From Thalassobacillus devorans MSP14 (GTDB lineage Bacteria > Bacillota > Bacilli > Bacillales > Halobacillaceae): a stretch of DNA of 64,000 nucleotides. Both the position numbers and the translations under genes were made by a program. Shown here piece by piece: positions 1 through 10,252 of the stretch. Each line of letters starts with the position of its first letter. Position 1 is the first letter of the stretch. The notes beneath the pieces are model-generated. The model did not search any database. It was not told where the DNA came from and worked only from the letters and a program-made list of their open reading frames with translations. The stretch lies in the NCBI RefSeq assembly GCF_000496835.1, contig NZ_KI543238.1:201984-265983 (forward strand), written 5' to 3'.

Positions 1-429
1 TTCTTCGAGAATAGTTTTGACTCTTTCCTGTTCCATGTCTACTGAAATAGCACCATTGTAAGTTTTGATTCCTGCTGCCATAGAAGTAGCGGTAGCGGCA
101 GAGTCAGGGATATTTTCTTTGACGTCTCCTTCGCCGCCTTCAAAATAAGGATCCCAGGAGTAAGTAGATTGCATGCCTACAAGATATGGATCAAATGCTG
201 TCGGTTCCATATTCTTAGTAGAGGGGTCATCTTGCATATAACGGTGCATGGTAGTGAAAGATGGCCCCATTCCGTCACCAACCAGGAAAATGATATTCTT
301 AATTTCATAATTATGTTTTTTGTCGTTTTTCGCATCAACATCTGGCGTACTGCCTGCGAACCCACCAAGAACCAGGCTGGTTACAGCCGCTGCAGATAAC
401 AACTTCTTACCGAATGATTTTTTAATCAA
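1..429 (-). CDS. Alkaline phosphatase, N-terminal part (runs off the window)
   Basis: Only the first 143 codons are present; the gene continues beyond the left edge. The start is a TTG with a long purine-rich ribosome binding site (AGGAGGAGG) seven bases upstream. The protein opens with a signal peptide (charged start, hydrophobic stretch to about residue 25). It then has the alkaline phosphatase metal-site motif IIFLVGDGMG and, near residue 110, the nucleophile region DSAATATSMAAG with the catalytic serine. It should be an exported phosphomonoesterase acting outside the membrane to release phosphate. It is transcribed in the same direction as the met operon but separated from it by a 317-base gap and a hairpin. 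Resemblance to Bacillus PhoA/PhoB is clear; which paralogue it is cannot be decided. Confidence 0.9.
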   Translation of the reverse strand, partial: MIKKSFGKKLLSAAAVTSLVLGGFAGSTPDVDAKNDKKHNYEIKNIIFLVGDGMGPSFTTMHRYMQDDPSTKNMEPTAFDPYLVGMQSTYSWDPYFEGGEGDVKENIPDSAATATSMAAGIKTYNGAISVDMEQERVKTILEE

Positions 430-460
430 CGCACTTCCTCCTCCTGTTGAAATAATAAAA

Positions 461-476
461 ATGTATGCGCATACAT
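461..476. promoter_or_regulatory. Perfect 16-base palindrome upstream of the phosphatase
   Basis: ATGTATGCGCATACAT is a perfect palindrome 32 bases before the TTG start of the phosphatase, inside the gap 430-746. It could bind a dimeric regulator or form a small hairpin in the leader. I do not see clear tandem TT(A/T)ACA repeats of a PhoP box. The rest of the gap is AT-rich and shows no gene. Confidence 0.4.
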
Positions 477-719
477 TTCACCGTAATGTTATTTAATCAC
501 AATTTGTCTATTTTATGGGTAATTTGAAAGAAAATAGTAATTTACAACTAGTAGATTGGTAGAAAATACGGGTGAAAAAAAGAGTGGATAAAGAGGATAT
601 GAGAACGGGCATAAGTCCTATTCTAATCAAAGTACCTGCTATCGCGTATTTATAAGACCAGGGAAAAGTGAATACGGAGAGTGTACTTGTATCTATAAAA
701 TTACTGATTTTATAGAGAA

Positions 720-741
720 GGCAGCGACCAGGTCGCTGCCT
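720..741. terminator. Hairpin at the end of the met operon
   Basis: GGCAGCGACC and its reverse complement are separated by a single base just beyond the metH stop. On the minus strand the stem is followed by a weak T-rich tail (TTCTCTAT); on the plus strand by TTTGCTTTAAT. It probably ends the met operon transcript. Confidence 0.6.
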
Positions 742-746
742 TTGCT

Positions 747-3700
747 TTAATATACGTTAAAATATCTTGCATCAGGATGTGCGAATACGATGGCGGTGAC
801 GGAGGCTTCCGGTTCCATCATGAATCCATCGGTCAGCTCGATGCCGATCTGTTCAGGGCTTATCAGCTTGAATAATTTTTCCTGATCTTCTAAATCCGGA
901 CAGGCTGGGTAGCCGAATGAGTAACGCTGGCCTTGATATTTAGCCGAGAACCGCTGCTGCATCGTGAAGTCGACAGGGTCCGGGAACCCCCACTTATCTC
1001 GCATCTGCTGGTGGACCTGTTCGGCTAGTCCTTCTGCGGTTTCGAGTGCCAGCGCCTGAAGTGCATGGCTTTCCAGGTATTCTCCGTGTTCCTTTAATGC
1101 TTCCGCCCGGTCGCGAATCCCTTTTCCGGCAGTAACTGCGAAGAATCCAACATAATCCACTTCCCCGCTGGATACTGGACGCAGGTAATCTGCCAGGCAG
1201 AGGAATGGTTCCCTTGGCTGGCGCGGGAAGGTGAACCGCTCGATTTCAGTCTTTTCATCAGACGGATCATAGATGATGACATCATCTCCTTCTGACTGGG
1301 CAGGAAAAAACTGATAGAGGGCAGAGGGCTCGATCCAGCGCTCTTTTTTAGCTTTCGTCAGCAAATCATCGACTACACCTTTCAAGTGGACGGCTTTTTC
1401 ATTGTTCTCTGCAATCAGTCTGGAAAACTTGCCTTTCAGCCCAAGGTGATGACCAATCAGCATCTGCATATTGATATAGGGTTCAATATGATCGACCGAA
1501 TAATTCCGGAGCACATGCTGCTTATAATCCTGTGGCTGGTAGACAGGCACCTCTGTTGAAACGGCAGACTTCGGCTTGACAGCCACAGCAGTCGCCCCTT
1601 GAGATTGTTCCCGCTCTGCATTTTTAGTCAGGGCAGCCTGCTGTTTTTCATGGAGCTCACCGACCAGTGCTTCCCGTTCTTCTTCGTTGCTGAGGCGGTT
1701 GGAAAGTGCCAGGCCATCCATGGCATCTTTCGCATAAAAAACCGGTCCTTCATATTGCGGTAAAATTTTCGTCAATGTGAATTTACGGGACAGGGCAGCT
1801 CCACCGACAAGAATCGGAATGGAAATCTTTTGCTGGGTCAGATCCTGTGCTGTCAGCACCATCTGCTGGGCTGACTTGACGAGCAATCCGGACAATCCCA
1901 CAAAATCAGGATTTTCCTGATTGATTTGATTGATCAACTCTGATGGAGTCACTTTAATACCAAGATCAACCACTTCAAAACCATTGTTGCTTAAAATGAT
2001 TTCGACGAGATTCTTTCCAATATCATGAACGTCACCTTTGACGGTGGCGAGCAGAACTTTTCCTTTTTTATTGGAGGAATCCGCTACTTCCATGTGTGGC
2101 TCCAGGAATGCGACAGATGCTTTCATCACTTCCGCGCTTTGCAGAACTTCTGCGACAATCAGCTGATTGTCGTTGAACAATCGACCGACTTCAGCCATTC
2201 CCTCCATTAATGGTCCATTAATGACCTCGAGTGGAGCAGAGTACTCTTCAAGTGCCTGCTCCAAGTCAGGAAGCAGTCCTTCTTTTGTCCCCTCGACGAC
2301 ATAATGCGCAAGCCGCTCGGCAAGCGTCATTGTCTCGGTCGGAACTTTCGTCTCTTTTTTCTTGCCACGGTAAAAGGCGGTAAAGGCCGCCAGTGTTTCG
2401 TCATTTGTATCAAACAGCAGCTTATTGGCCTGCTCAATTTCCTCTTCGGGAATCGAAGCGAACCTTTCTAATTTTTCCGTGTTTACAATCGCGTAATCGA
2501 GACCTGCCTTGGTACAGTGATAGAGATAGACGGCGTTCAGTACCTCACGTCCTACAGGTGGCAGGCCGAACGATACGTTACTGACACCAAGCACAGTCTG
2601 ACATTCCGACAAATCTTCTTTGATTAGACGGATCCCCTCAATTGTCGCCTCGGCAGAGCCAATATACTGCTCATCTCCGGTACCGACAGGAAAAACAAGT
2701 GGGTCAAAGATAATATCGGCTGGATCCAGACCGTATTCGCCCACGAGGATGTCATAGGAGCGTTTGGCTACTTCGAGCTTCCGTTCAGCTGTGACTGCCA
2801 TCCCTTCTTCATCAATGGTACCGACCACTACCGCCGCTCCGAATTTTTTCACGATGGGCAGCACTTCTTTGAAGCGTTCTTCCCCGTCTTCGAGGTTGAT
2901 CGAGTTGATGATCGCTTTTCCCTGGGAATACTTGAGTGCCTTCTCGATGACCTCCACATCTGTCGAGTCGATGACCAAAGGTACCTTCACTTTGTTGACA
3001 ACCTGTTTCATGAATGCTTCCATATCCTGTACTTCATCACGGTCAGGGTCGGCAAGACAGATATCGATGACCTGGGCGCCTTTTTTTACCTGAGCACGGG
3101 CGACTTCTGATGCTTCCTCGAACTTCTCCTCAGCAATCAGACGCTTGAACTTCCGGGAGCCGATGACATTCGTCCGTTCACCGACAAGAATCGGCCGGTC
3201 GTTCTTGTCATCATATAAAAATGGCTCAATTCCTGACACGGCGTGGGGATGGGCATCCGGTGCGGTGCGTGGTTCCAACCCTTCCACAGCGTCAGCGATC
3301 GCTTTAATGTGTTCCGGTGTCGTCCCGCAACATCCACCGACGAGATTCAGCCAGCCTTTTTCTGCAAAACCGGCAATTTTTGCAGCGAGTGACTGTGGTG
3401 TTTCATGGTAATTTCCTTCTTCATCGGGAAGTCCGGCATTGGGATAGCAGCTCGTTGCAGTCGTAGCCAGGTCTGAAAGGGAGCGGAGGTGGTCGCGCAT
3501 GAATTCCGGTCCTGTGGCACAGTTCAGGCCAACCACAACCGGGTTCATATGCTCCAGTGAAATATAAAAGGCTTCAATGCTTTGGCCGGCAAGCGTCGTC
3601 CCCATCGGCTCGATTGTTCCGGAAATGATTAGCGGCAGTTCAGTGCCAGTCGTTTCAAAAGCCCTTGTTATCCCTAGGTAGGCTGCTTTTACGTTCAGCA

Positions 3701-4199
3701 TATCCTGGGAGGTTTCCAATAGCAGTAAGTCGACACCACCGGTAATCAGGCCGCGAGCCTGTTCTTCATATGCCTCTGCCAGTGCATCAAAGGTCGTTCC
3801 CCCTGTGACAGACAAGGTCTTTGTCGTCGGCCCCATCGCACCAGCTACAAAGCGTGGTTTCTCTGCCGTTGTAAAAGAATCAGCTGCGTCTTTGGCAAGC
3901 TGTGCTGCTTTGATGTTGATCTCCTCTGCTAAGTGGCCAAGGTCATATTCGTCTAAAACGAGGCTGGTAGCCCCGAAAGTATTGGTCTCGATAATATCTG
4001 CCCCAGCTTCCAGGTATTCGGTATGAATCCGTTCCAGCACATGGGGAGCGGTTATATTCAAATATTCATTGCATCCGTCATAAGCTTCCCCGCCAAAATC
4101 TTCAGGTGTCAGGTCAGCCTGTTGAAGCATCGTTCCCATTGCACCATCCAATACTAGTATTCTGCTGGCCAGTTGTTCCTTAAATAATGTTGATGCCAT
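747..4199 (-). CDS. metH: Cobalamin-dependent methionine synthase
   Basis: Transfers a methyl group from 5-methyltetrahydrofolate via cobalamin to homocysteine, giving methionine in the cytoplasm. At 1150 residues it has the four MetH modules in order. The homocysteine/zinc domain covers about 1-325, with Cys in GLNCATG and the [10 protein letters not shown] pair. The pterin domain covers about 330-600. The cobalamin cap and B12 domain cover about 620-880, with the cobalt-ligand motif DVHDIGKN. The AdoMet activation domain lies beyond about 900. It is somewhat shorter than the E. coli enzyme. Its ATG start overlaps the end of the upstream yitJ-like gene by 20 bases, so translation is probably coupled. 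It is the last gene of a three-gene operon behind a SAM-I riboswitch, which fits repression when S-adenosylmethionine is plentiful. Confidence 0.97.
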   Translation of the reverse strand: MASTLFKEQLASRILVLDGAMGTMLQQADLTPEDFGGEAYDGCNEYLNITAPHVLERIHTEYLEAGADIIETNTFGATSLVLDEYDLGHLAEEINIKAAQLAKDAADSFTTAEKPRFVAGAMGPTTKTLSVTGGTTFDALAEAYEEQARGLITGGVDLLLLETSQDMLNVKAAYLGITRAFETTGTELPLIISGTIEPMGTTLAGQSIEAFYISLEHMNPVVVGLNCATGPEFMRDHLRSLSDLATTATSCYPNAGLPDEEGNYHETPQSLAAKIAGFAEKGWLNLVGGCCGTTPEHIKAIADAVEGLEPRTAPDAHPHAVSGIEPFLYDDKNDRPILVGERTNVIGSRKFKRLIAEEKFEEASEVARAQVKKGAQVIDICLADPDRDEVQDMEAFMKQVVNKVKVPLVIDSTDVEVIEKALKYSQGKAIINSINLEDGEERFKEVLPIVKKFGAAVVVGTIDEEGMAVTAERKLEVAKRSYDILVGEYGLDPADIIFDPLVFPVGTGDEQYIGSAEATIEGIRLIKEDLSECQTVLGVSNVSFGLPPVGREVLNAVYLYHCTKAGLDYAIVNTEKLERFASIPEEEIEQANKLLFDTNDETLAAFTAFYRGKKKETKVPTETMTLAERLAHYVVEGTKEGLLPDLEQALEEYSAPLEVINGPLMEGMAEVGRLFNDNQLIVAEVLQSAEVMKASVAFLEPHMEVADSSNKKGKVLLATVKGDVHDIGKNLVEIILSNNGFEVVDLGIKVTPSELINQINQENPDFVGLSGLLVKSAQQMVLTAQDLTQQKISIPILVGGAALSRKFTLTKILPQYEGPVFYAKDAMDGLALSNRLSNEEEREALVGELHEKQQAALTKNAEREQSQGATAVAVKPKSAVSTEVPVYQPQDYKQHVLRNYSVDHIEPYINMQMLIGHHLGLKGKFSRLIAENNEKAVHLKGVVDDLLTKAKKERWIEPSALYQFFPAQSEGDDVIIYDPSDEKTEIERFTFPRQPREPFLCLADYLRPVSSGEVDYVGFFAVTAGKGIRDRAEALKEHGEYLESHALQALALETAEGLAEQVHQQMRDKWGFPDPVDFTMQQRFSAKYQGQRYSFGYPACPDLEDQEKLFKLISPEQIGIELTDGFMMEPEASVTAIVFAHPDARYFNVY

Positions 4200-6039
4200 T
4201 GGAAATCTTCCTTTCCTGCTTTGCGGTTTGTTGGTTGATATATTCCGTTAATTCTACAGTCATTTCATATCGTAGAAAAGGAGTAATCAGGTAAATACCG
4301 TTAAATAAATCAAGTGCCGCGTCAATCAATGATTTGGCAATTGCAATTCCCTCTGCCTGAGCGCGTTCTTTGTCGTGGCTGTGTTTTTCCATGCTTTCCC
4401 GGATTTCTGGCGATAGTTTGATACCTGGAACTTCATGATGTAAAAACTCCGCGTTTCTCGAACTGGTTAGCGGCATAATACCGATATAAACAGGTGTATC
4501 GAGATGTTTGGTAGCTTCATAGACATCGGCTATCTGCTTTTCGGAGAATACCGGCTGACTGATAAAGTAGTCGGCACCATAAGAAATCTTTTTCTCTAAT
4601 CGGCCCACCGCGCGGTTCAGGTTACGTACATTCGGGTTAAATGCAGCAGCAACAGAGAAATCAGTTTTTTCCCCCAGTGATTTACCAGAAAAAGAGATAC
4701 CCTCGTTTAGCTGCTTGATGTAATGGATCAGGTCGAATGACGATAAGTCATACACGGAAGTGGCCCCGGGAAAGTCGCCGATTTTCGTAGGGTCACCGGT
4801 TACGGCGAGCACCTCGCGGATACCTAGTGTGTGCAGCCCCATCAGGTGCGATTGCAGACCGATCAAATTCCGGTCACGGCAGGCAATATGAACAAGCGGA
4901 TTTATATCGTATTCCTGCTTGATGATTGTTGCCATCGCCGTATTACTGATGCGTGGGGAGGCAAGAGAGTTGTCTGCCAGTGTAACAGAATCGACTCCGG
5001 CGTCTCTTAAAGCTTTTGCCCCGCGAAGATATTTTTCTGTATTCAATTTCTTCGGAGGATCCAGTTCGACTATAATGGAACGCTTTTTCTGTGCTATTTC
5101 ATGAAGGTGCGCCTCGCGATTGCTGTCGTCCGGCTTTTTCGGAACAGATGGCTGTTTGAAAGGGACGACTTTTTCGGTAATCGGTTTTCTGCCTTTTACT
5201 TCTTTAGCGACAGCAGCAATATGCTCGGGAGTCGTACCGCAGCATCCGCCGATCAGGCGTGCACCCTGCCTGTATAAATCCAGCGCACTTTTTCGGAAAT
5301 AATTCGGATCAGTGGGATAAATCAACCTTCCATCCTCGTAATCTGGCAGACTGGCATTCGGATATGCGGAAAGTCCTGCTTTTTCAGGGAGAGGTACGTC
5401 TTCCAGTGCTTGAATCATATGATAAGGGCCGAGCCGGCAATTGACGCCGACCACGTCAGCACCTTTTTGTTCCAATAGTTGAAGAGCATCTGCGAGCGGT
5501 GTGCCATTTTGCATCACTCCGGGTTCATGCATCGATACCTGGGTGATCAATGGAAGATCAGTTTCCTGACGTGCGATCTCTAATACAGTTGTCAGTTCCT
5601 CCAGGTCATAAAAGGTTTCGAAAATCAGTCCGTCAATATCCTCCATCAGCAGGCAATAGAGCTGCTCACGGAAACTGCGTTTCAGTTCGTCCATCGTTGG
5701 AATTTCTTTTTGTATATCTCTGATGCCGCCTAAGGTACCTACTACATAGGCCTCTCCATCCGCAGCTTCTTTTGCCAGACGTACGGCAGCCGTATTGATT
5801 GTTTTCACTTGGTCTTCCAGCCCATAGCGGGATAGTTTAATATAATTGGCTCCATACGTATTAGTCTGAATAACATCGGCTCCGGCACGGACATAAGCTT
5901 TGTGTACGTTCTGTACTTCTTTTGCATGGGACAGGTTCAGTTCCTCGAAGCAGCGGTCGACCCCATACGAATAGAGCAGGGTCCCCATTGCGCCGTCTCC
6001 AATAAGTGTCTTTTCCTGAAGTGCTTGTTCTAATCTCAT
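4180..6039 (-). CDS. yitJ: Bifunctional homocysteine methyltransferase / methylenetetrahydrofolate reductase
   Basis: A 619-residue fusion. Residues about 1-285 are a homocysteine S-methyltransferase domain with the zinc cysteines VNCRLGP and [10 protein letters not shown]. Residues about 320-600 are a methylenetetrahydrofolate reductase (TIM barrel, FAD), with VTGDPTK and the conserved YFISQPVFS stretch. The reductase makes 5-methyl-THF, the methyl donor for the neighbouring MetH, so the operon carries both donor supply and methyl transfer. The architecture matches B. subtilis YitJ. Its N-terminal domain is homologous to the first MetH domain, giving two homocysteine-binding modules in one operon. 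Three bases separate it from the lyase gene upstream. Confidence 0.94.
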   Translation of the reverse strand: MRLEQALQEKTLIGDGAMGTLLYSYGVDRCFEELNLSHAKEVQNVHKAYVRAGADVIQTNTYGANYIKLSRYGLEDQVKTINTAAVRLAKEAADGEAYVVGTLGGIRDIQKEIPTMDELKRSFREQLYCLLMEDIDGLIFETFYDLEELTTVLEIARQETDLPLITQVSMHEPGVMQNGTPLADALQLLEQKGADVVGVNCRLGPYHMIQALEDVPLPEKAGLSAYPNASLPDYEDGRLIYPTDPNYFRKSALDLYRQGARLIGGCCGTTPEHIAAVAKEVKGRKPITEKVVPFKQPSVPKKPDDSNREAHLHEIAQKKRSIIVELDPPKKLNTEKYLRGAKALRDAGVDSVTLADNSLASPRISNTAMATIIKQEYDINPLVHIACRDRNLIGLQSHLMGLHTLGIREVLAVTGDPTKIGDFPGATSVYDLSSFDLIHYIKQLNEGISFSGKSLGEKTDFSVAAAFNPNVRNLNRAVGRLEKKISYGADYFISQPVFSEKQIADVYEATKHLDTPVYIGIMPLTSSRNAEFLHHEVPGIKLSPEIRESMEKHSHDKERAQAEGIAIAKSLIDAALDLFNGIYLITPFLRYEMTVELTEYINQQTAKQERKISNGINII

Positions 6040-6042
6040 TCG

Positions 6043-7224
6043 TTATCCTCCTATTTTGACTTCCCGCTTAGTGGTTTGGTGTAAAGCCTGCTCAAAATCT
6101 TTGATGATATCTTCCGGTTTTTCAAGACCGACAGATAGACGCAGCAGGCCATCGGTGATACCCCGTTTCAGCCTTTCCGGTTCAGGCATGGAGGCATGGG
6201 ACATCTTCGCCGGATAGGAGAGGATGGACTCCACAGCTCCCAGACTAACAGCGAATACCGGAATTTCTACATGTTTGGAAAATTCACGGACGGCTGCTTC
6301 ATCCTTCAGTCGGAACGAAAGGACAGCACCGGGGCCGTCTGCCTGATAGTTATGGATCGAATAGCCCGGGTGGCTGGTCAGGCTTGGGTGATATACTTCT
6401 TCAACCAACGGATGGCTGGCGAGATAGTTTGTTATTTTGATTGCTGATTCGGTTGACTGTTTCAATCGACAGTCCAAAGTCTTTAGTCCTCGTAAAACGA
6501 GCCAGGAATCATGCGGTCCAAGAATCGAGCCGAATGCATTCTGCAAATATGGAAGTTGATCGGCGATCTCCGGGTGGTTCGTAACGGCAAGACCAGCCAC
6601 GACATCACTATGACCTGCAATGAATTTAGTGGCACTATGCAGAACCAGGTCGGCACCAAGTTCGAGCGGCCGTTGCAAGGCCGGAGTCATAAATGTATTA
6701 TCGACAAAGGTGTAGCATCCGTGTGCTTTTGCCAGCTTAGTAACTGCACTGATATCTGTTATGTTTAAGAGTGGATTTGCTGGTGTCTCGATGTACACTA
6801 CTTTAGTATTTGGCTGAATGGCTGTCGCTACCGCATGCAAATCCGTCATATCTACGAAAGTATGCTCGATGCCGAACCGATGAAGGACGTCGTGAACCAG
6901 TCTAAATGTTCCTCCGTAGACATCTTCTGTAATGACCACGTGGTCGTTTTTAGACAACATCATGAATGAGGTGGAAATGGCAGCCATACCGGATGCGAAC
7001 GCAAGCCCTTTATCGCCGCCCTCGAGTCTGGCAATTTCTTCTACCAAGGCTTCTCTTGTTGGGTTTCCGGAGCGGCTGTAATCATATTTTCCTGGATTGT
7101 CAAAGTCTGCTTGATGAAAAGTGGACGCCTGCTGAATTGGCACGCTTACTCCGCCCGTAGTTGGATCGAACTTATGATTTCCATGAAGCACGCGTGTCTG
7201 AAATGAATACGGATGATCGGTCAT
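6043..7224 (-). CDS. metC: PLP-dependent Cys/Met metabolism enzyme, probably cystathionine beta-lyase
   Basis: A 393-residue fold-type I PLP enzyme of the Cys/Met metabolism family. Visible features are the substrate-binding YSRSGNPT, the glycine-rich ASGMAAIST, and [12 protein letters not shown] with the PLP lysine near residue 200. Position at the head of a riboswitch-controlled methionine operon points to homocysteine formation, either as cystathionine beta-lyase (MetC) or as an O-acetylhomoserine thiolyase/cystathionine gamma-synthase (MetI). The sequence alone does not separate these fully; I favour MetC because no second PLP gene precedes it. The start is ATG with GGAGGAATTAT upstream, 40 bases after the riboswitch terminator. 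Confidence 0.85.
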   Translation of the reverse strand: MTDHPYSFQTRVLHGNHKFDPTTGGVSVPIQQASTFHQADFDNPGKYDYSRSGNPTREALVEEIARLEGGDKGLAFASGMAAISTSFMMLSKNDHVVITEDVYGGTFRLVHDVLHRFGIEHTFVDMTDLHAVATAIQPNTKVVYIETPANPLLNITDISAVTKLAKAHGCYTFVDNTFMTPALQRPLELGADLVLHSATKFIAGHSDVVAGLAVTNHPEIADQLPYLQNAFGSILGPHDSWLVLRGLKTLDCRLKQSTESAIKITNYLASHPLVEEVYHPSLTSHPGYSIHNYQADGPGAVLSFRLKDEAAVREFSKHVEIPVFAVSLGAVESILSYPAKMSHASMPEPERLKRGITDGLLRLSVGLEKPEDIIKDFEQALHQTTKREVKIGG

Positions 7225-7263
7225 GTATAATTCCTCCTCGTTGAAAAAACATGGATAAATATA

Positions 7264-7294
7264 AAAAAAGCCTTCCCATAAGAAGAAGACTTTG
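7264..7294 (-). terminator. Riboswitch-controlled terminator
   Basis: On the minus strand AAGTCTTC pairs with GAAGGCTT (one G-T pair) and is followed by seven T. The 5' arm (TCTTCTTAT) is also perfectly complementary over nine bases to ATAAGAAGA in the 3' strand of the aptamer P1 helix, so terminator and antiterminator are mutually exclusive. Confidence 0.85.
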
Positions 7295-7308
7295 TAATGA
7301 TAAGTTCC

Positions 7309-7421
7309 TCTTCTTATCTTCCAAGTTATCGGTACAACTTGCTGGAATTAGCACCTTTCTGGTATCACCAGTGGTTGCTGAGGCTTCAACGGGCCAGTCC
7401 CTCTGCCTCTCTAGATAAGAA
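7309..7421 (-). promoter_or_regulatory. SAM-I (S-box) riboswitch aptamer
   Basis: Read on the minus strand the segment has the S-box signature. The P1 strand is CTTATC followed by GAGAGG. Next come the highly conserved GAGGGACTGGCCC and the GAAGCC block, then CAGCAACC. A GAAAGGTGCTAATTCC region follows, and the P1 return strand is GATAAG. It precedes the methionine operon. Binding of S-adenosylmethionine should stabilise P1, freeing the terminator downstream to stop transcription. Confidence 0.96.
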
Positions 7422-7592
7422 ATAATCGAGTTAGTATTTAATTGGTTCTCACTAACTTACACTAAAGCGATAAATTTTACAAGGGGAAGAAGAGAATTTT
7501 TCGAATTTTCTAGTAGAAGAGAATGATTGACAACGGTGTAATCGGGGAAGGTAAAATAGATAAAGCACTTTTATCACGAAAAGGAGAATGAG

Positions 7593-8072
7593 ATGATGAG
7601 TGAAGAAAAAAATTATAATAAAAAACTGAAGAATTTCAATCCCGCCAAAGCAGTTGAAACCGGGCGTAAATATTTTTCCGAGAGCAGTTTTTTTGCTAAA
7701 ATGGGCCGCTACGCAATGTTACTCGGCTCCAAGATCGCTTACTATAGTTTTCTTTTATACTACACATTCAAGAGCCCAAAAACCCCGAAAAAAGACAAGC
7801 TGACGATTGCGGGGGCACTTGGTTACTTGATATTTCCGGCCGATGTCATTCCTGATTTCATTCCGGTCGTCGGTTTTGCTGATGACAGTCTTGCTATCAT
7901 TTATGCTATTTACAGTGTTGTTTCCCACATTGATGAGTCGATCAAAGCAAAAGCCCATGTCAGCATGGTGAAGTATTTCGGCGAAAACTTCAGTAAAGCT
8001 GATATCGATGAAAGATTTATGGTTGATGAATCGAAAGAGGATGATGAAGAAAATAGATCGCAGGCTCAGTAA
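7593..8072 (+). CDS. DUF1232 (YkvA-like) membrane-associated protein
   Basis: A 159-residue protein with a DUF1232 core at about 65-110: a hydrophobic segment followed by GYLIFPADVIPDFIPVVGF and DDSLAI, the family hallmark PxDxIPDxIPxxGxxDD. A hydrophobic stretch at about 36-52 may be membrane-embedded. The tail is highly acidic. The function of the family is unknown. Start ATG with AAGGAG seven bases upstream; a second ATG follows directly. It stands alone between the met leader and purU and is followed by a strong terminator. Confidence 0.85.
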   Translation: MMSEEKNYNKKLKNFNPAKAVETGRKYFSESSFFAKMGRYAMLLGSKIAYYSFLLYYTFKSPKTPKKDKLTIAGALGYLIFPADVIPDFIPVVGFADDSLAIIYAIYSVVSHIDESIKAKAHVSMVKYFGENFSKADIDERFMVDESKEDDEENRSQAQ

Positions 8073-8139
8073 CTTTATTGGGCCAGTTGCAAATAAATGT
8101 ATGAAAGTCGCTAATATATACAAAATGCAGCAAGTAAAA

Positions 8140-8186
8140 CAGCAAATCAAAATCCCCTCCGGAGGTGAGGGGATTTTGATTTGCTG
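8140..8186 (+). terminator. Terminator-like hairpin with a 20-base-pair stem
   Basis: A perfect 20-bp inverted repeat (CAGCAAATC...GATTTGCTG) with a 7-base loop lies between the DUF1232 gene and purU. The 3' arm contains GATTTTGATT; there is no long T run after it. Likely ends the upstream transcript. Confidence 0.7.
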
Positions 8187-8263
8187 TCCGCATTTATTTT
8201 GTTATAGGATAGAGCGATAAGATAAAGACTACATTAACAGTAATATATGTAAAGGAGATTATT

Positions 8264-9166
8264 ATGGCTGAAACAACACACCAACATCTAAGAAAATTTC
8301 AAGAAGCAAATAAAGATAAAGGACGACTGCTGATCTGCTGTCCGGACCAGCCGGGGATTGTGGCGGCTGTTTCTAATTTCCTATTTCAAAATGGAGCCAA
8401 TATCATGGAGTCCAGCCAGTATACGACCGATGCTTATGAGGGCACATTCTTCCTGCGGATCGAATTTGATTGTCCGGGTTTGCATGGAAAAGAAGAAGAA
8501 ATGAAGAGCCGGTTTCAGGCGATTGCGGAAAACTTCAACATGAAGTGGGATATAAAATTCGTTTATGAACTGAGGAGAACGGCAATTTTTGTCTCCAAAC
8601 AGCTCCACTGTTTGCGTGAGTTGTTATGGGAATGGCAGAGCGGCGAGTTAGTAACCGAGATAGCGGTTGTCATCAGCAACCATGAAGATGCAAGAGAATT
8701 GGTTGAATCATTCGATATCCCGTTTCATCATGTTCCAGCCAATAAAGATATCCGCGAAGAAGCAGAGGTAAAACAGCTTCGGCTGCTGGAAGAGTACAGC
8801 ATCGACCAGATTGTTTTGGCTCGTTACATGCAAATTCTGACCCCTGAGTTCGTATCTACTTATCCATCACAAATCATCAATATTCACCATTCGTTTCTGC
8901 CGGCATTTGTCGGGGCGAACCCTTATGGGCGAGCTTATGAGCGAGGAGTAAAACTGATCGGTGCGACCTCTCATTATGTCACCAATGATCTGGATGAAGG
9001 GCCAATTATTGAGCAGGATATCATGCGTGTCGATCACCGCGACAGTGCGGAAGATTTGAAAAAAATCGGACGTAAAGTAGAACGCAGTGTGCTTGCCCGT
9101 GGTGTGAAATGGGATTTAGAAGACCGCATTCTCGTTCATCGAAATAAAACAATCGTATTCAATTAA
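8264..9166 (+). CDS. purU: Formyltetrahydrofolate deformylase
   Basis: Hydrolyses 10-formyltetrahydrofolate to formate and THF, balancing the one-carbon pool. At 300 residues it shows an N-terminal ACT domain (about 20-95, CCPDQPGIVAAVSNFL) and a C-terminal formyltransferase-fold domain (about 105-300). The active-site residues NIHHSFLP (His 208-209) and LDEGPII with the catalytic aspartate are present. Length and order match PurU. Start ATG with AAAGGAG. It is monocistronic between two strong hairpins. It sits near the MetH/MTHFR operon, which uses the same folate pool, but under separate control. Confidence 0.95.
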   Translation: MAETTHQHLRKFQEANKDKGRLLICCPDQPGIVAAVSNFLFQNGANIMESSQYTTDAYEGTFFLRIEFDCPGLHGKEEEMKSRFQAIAENFNMKWDIKFVYELRRTAIFVSKQLHCLRELLWEWQSGELVTEIAVVISNHEDARELVESFDIPFHHVPANKDIREEAEVKQLRLLEEYSIDQIVLARYMQILTPEFVSTYPSQIINIHHSFLPAFVGANPYGRAYERGVKLIGATSHYVTNDLDEGPIIEQDIMRVDHRDSAEDLKKIGRKVERSVLARGVKWDLEDRILVHRNKTIVFN

Positions 9167-9176
9167 CTTATGTAAA

Positions 9177-9226
9177 AAACTGGAGGACCTGGGGTGTTAG
9201 ATCTAACACCCCAGGTCCTCCAGTTT
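9177..9226. terminator. 50-base perfect palindrome between convergent genes
   Basis: Two 25-base arms (start AAACTGGAGG, centre TTAGATCTAA) are exact reverse complements with no spacer. It lies between purU (plus) and the ABC ATPase gene (minus), flanked by A- and T-containing ends, and should act as a bidirectional terminator. Confidence 0.8.
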
Positions 9227-9264
9227 ATGGAAAATAGGTTTGGCTGTCGGGCGTAACGTGAGGG

Positions 9265-10092
9265 TCAATAGCTATTATTAAAATCAATGGATCGATTATT
9301 ATGTGGTTGTATACGAATCCAGGGCCGATCATTATCCCACTCAAGAGCTAATGGAAGTTCAAAGGTATCTTGCAAATTTTCTTCGCTTAACGTTTTATAT
9401 TTTTCTCCACTAGCGACTATACTGCCCTCGTGAAGCAGCAAAGCATGAGAAATCGATGGGATGACTTCTTCTATATGGTGTGTCACGTATATCAATGTAG
9501 GACCGTCCTCTGACCGGTTCATCTGATCCACTGTCTGCAGCAGCTCTTCTCTAGATAAGATATCCAGTCCGCTGCATGGCTCGTCCAGAATCAACAGTTC
9601 TGGTGACGCCATCAACGCCCTTGCAATCATGGTTTTTCGCTTTTCACCCTGAGATAGAGAAGAGAACTTTTGCTCACCAAGATGCCCAATTCGAAATTGT
9701 TGTAAAAGATGGTTGGCTCTGTTTAAATCTTCTGCTGTGATTTCATCATAAATACCGATGGTAGCATGTATCCCGCTCAACACTACCTCGCTCGCAGTTT
9801 CTCCGCCATGATGCTTGAAACGTTCATCCAGTGAAGTGCTGACCCAGCCGATAGATTTACGCAGTTTTAGAATATTCGTTTCGCCAAACCGCATGCCTAA
9901 TACGTTGACTTCACCATTCGTCGGCCATTGGTAGCCGGTAATCATATTGAGTAGGGAGGTTTTGCCTGAGCCGTTCAACCCCAGCAGCACCCAGTGTTCT
10001 CCTTTTTCAACATTCCAGGTAATATCTTTTAAAATGGTCTTATCCTTCTGTTTCCACTCAATTCCTTTTAACGAAATAATATGACTATTCAT
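9265..10092 (-). CDS. ABC transporter ATP-binding protein (YlmA-like)
   Basis: A stand-alone ABC ATPase of 275 residues. It shows Walker A GLNGSGKTSLLN near residue 40, signature LSQGEKRK, Walker B LLILDEPCSGLD and the switch histidine in YVTHH. It resembles B. subtilis YlmA and the E. coli ModF-type group of orphan ATPases. No permease or binding protein is adjacent, so its partner and substrate are unknown. I chose the ATG at 10092 because GGGAGGT lies six bases upstream; a longer in-frame reading from 10131 lacks a ribosome binding site. It is convergent with purU and divergent from the methyltransferase gene. Confidence 0.87.
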   Translation of the reverse strand: MNSHIISLKGIEWKQKDKTILKDITWNVEKGEHWVLLGLNGSGKTSLLNMITGYQWPTNGEVNVLGMRFGETNILKLRKSIGWVSTSLDERFKHHGGETASEVVLSGIHATIGIYDEITAEDLNRANHLLQQFRIGHLGEQKFSSLSQGEKRKTMIARALMASPELLILDEPCSGLDILSREELLQTVDQMNRSEDGPTLIYVTHHIEEVIPSISHALLLHEGSIVASGEKYKTLSEENLQDTFELPLALEWDNDRPWIRIQPHNNRSIDFNNSY

Positions 10093-10252
10093 TACTGTAC
10101 CTCCCTGGACGTTTTTGTTAGGGTAACACATTTTCGAAAGGACAGAAAAAAACTTTTTTTCTTAAAATGGAGGATATTTATGGAAAAAATGGTGAAATTA
10201 TATGCTAAAGTATTAAGAGAGATAGTTTTAATTGAAAAGGGAGAAGATGGAT

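Noticed and set aside
8140-9226. CRISPR-like or repeat array from the many palindromes
   Set aside because: The palindromes differ in sequence and sit after genes as terminators; there are no repeated spacers or cas genes in the window.
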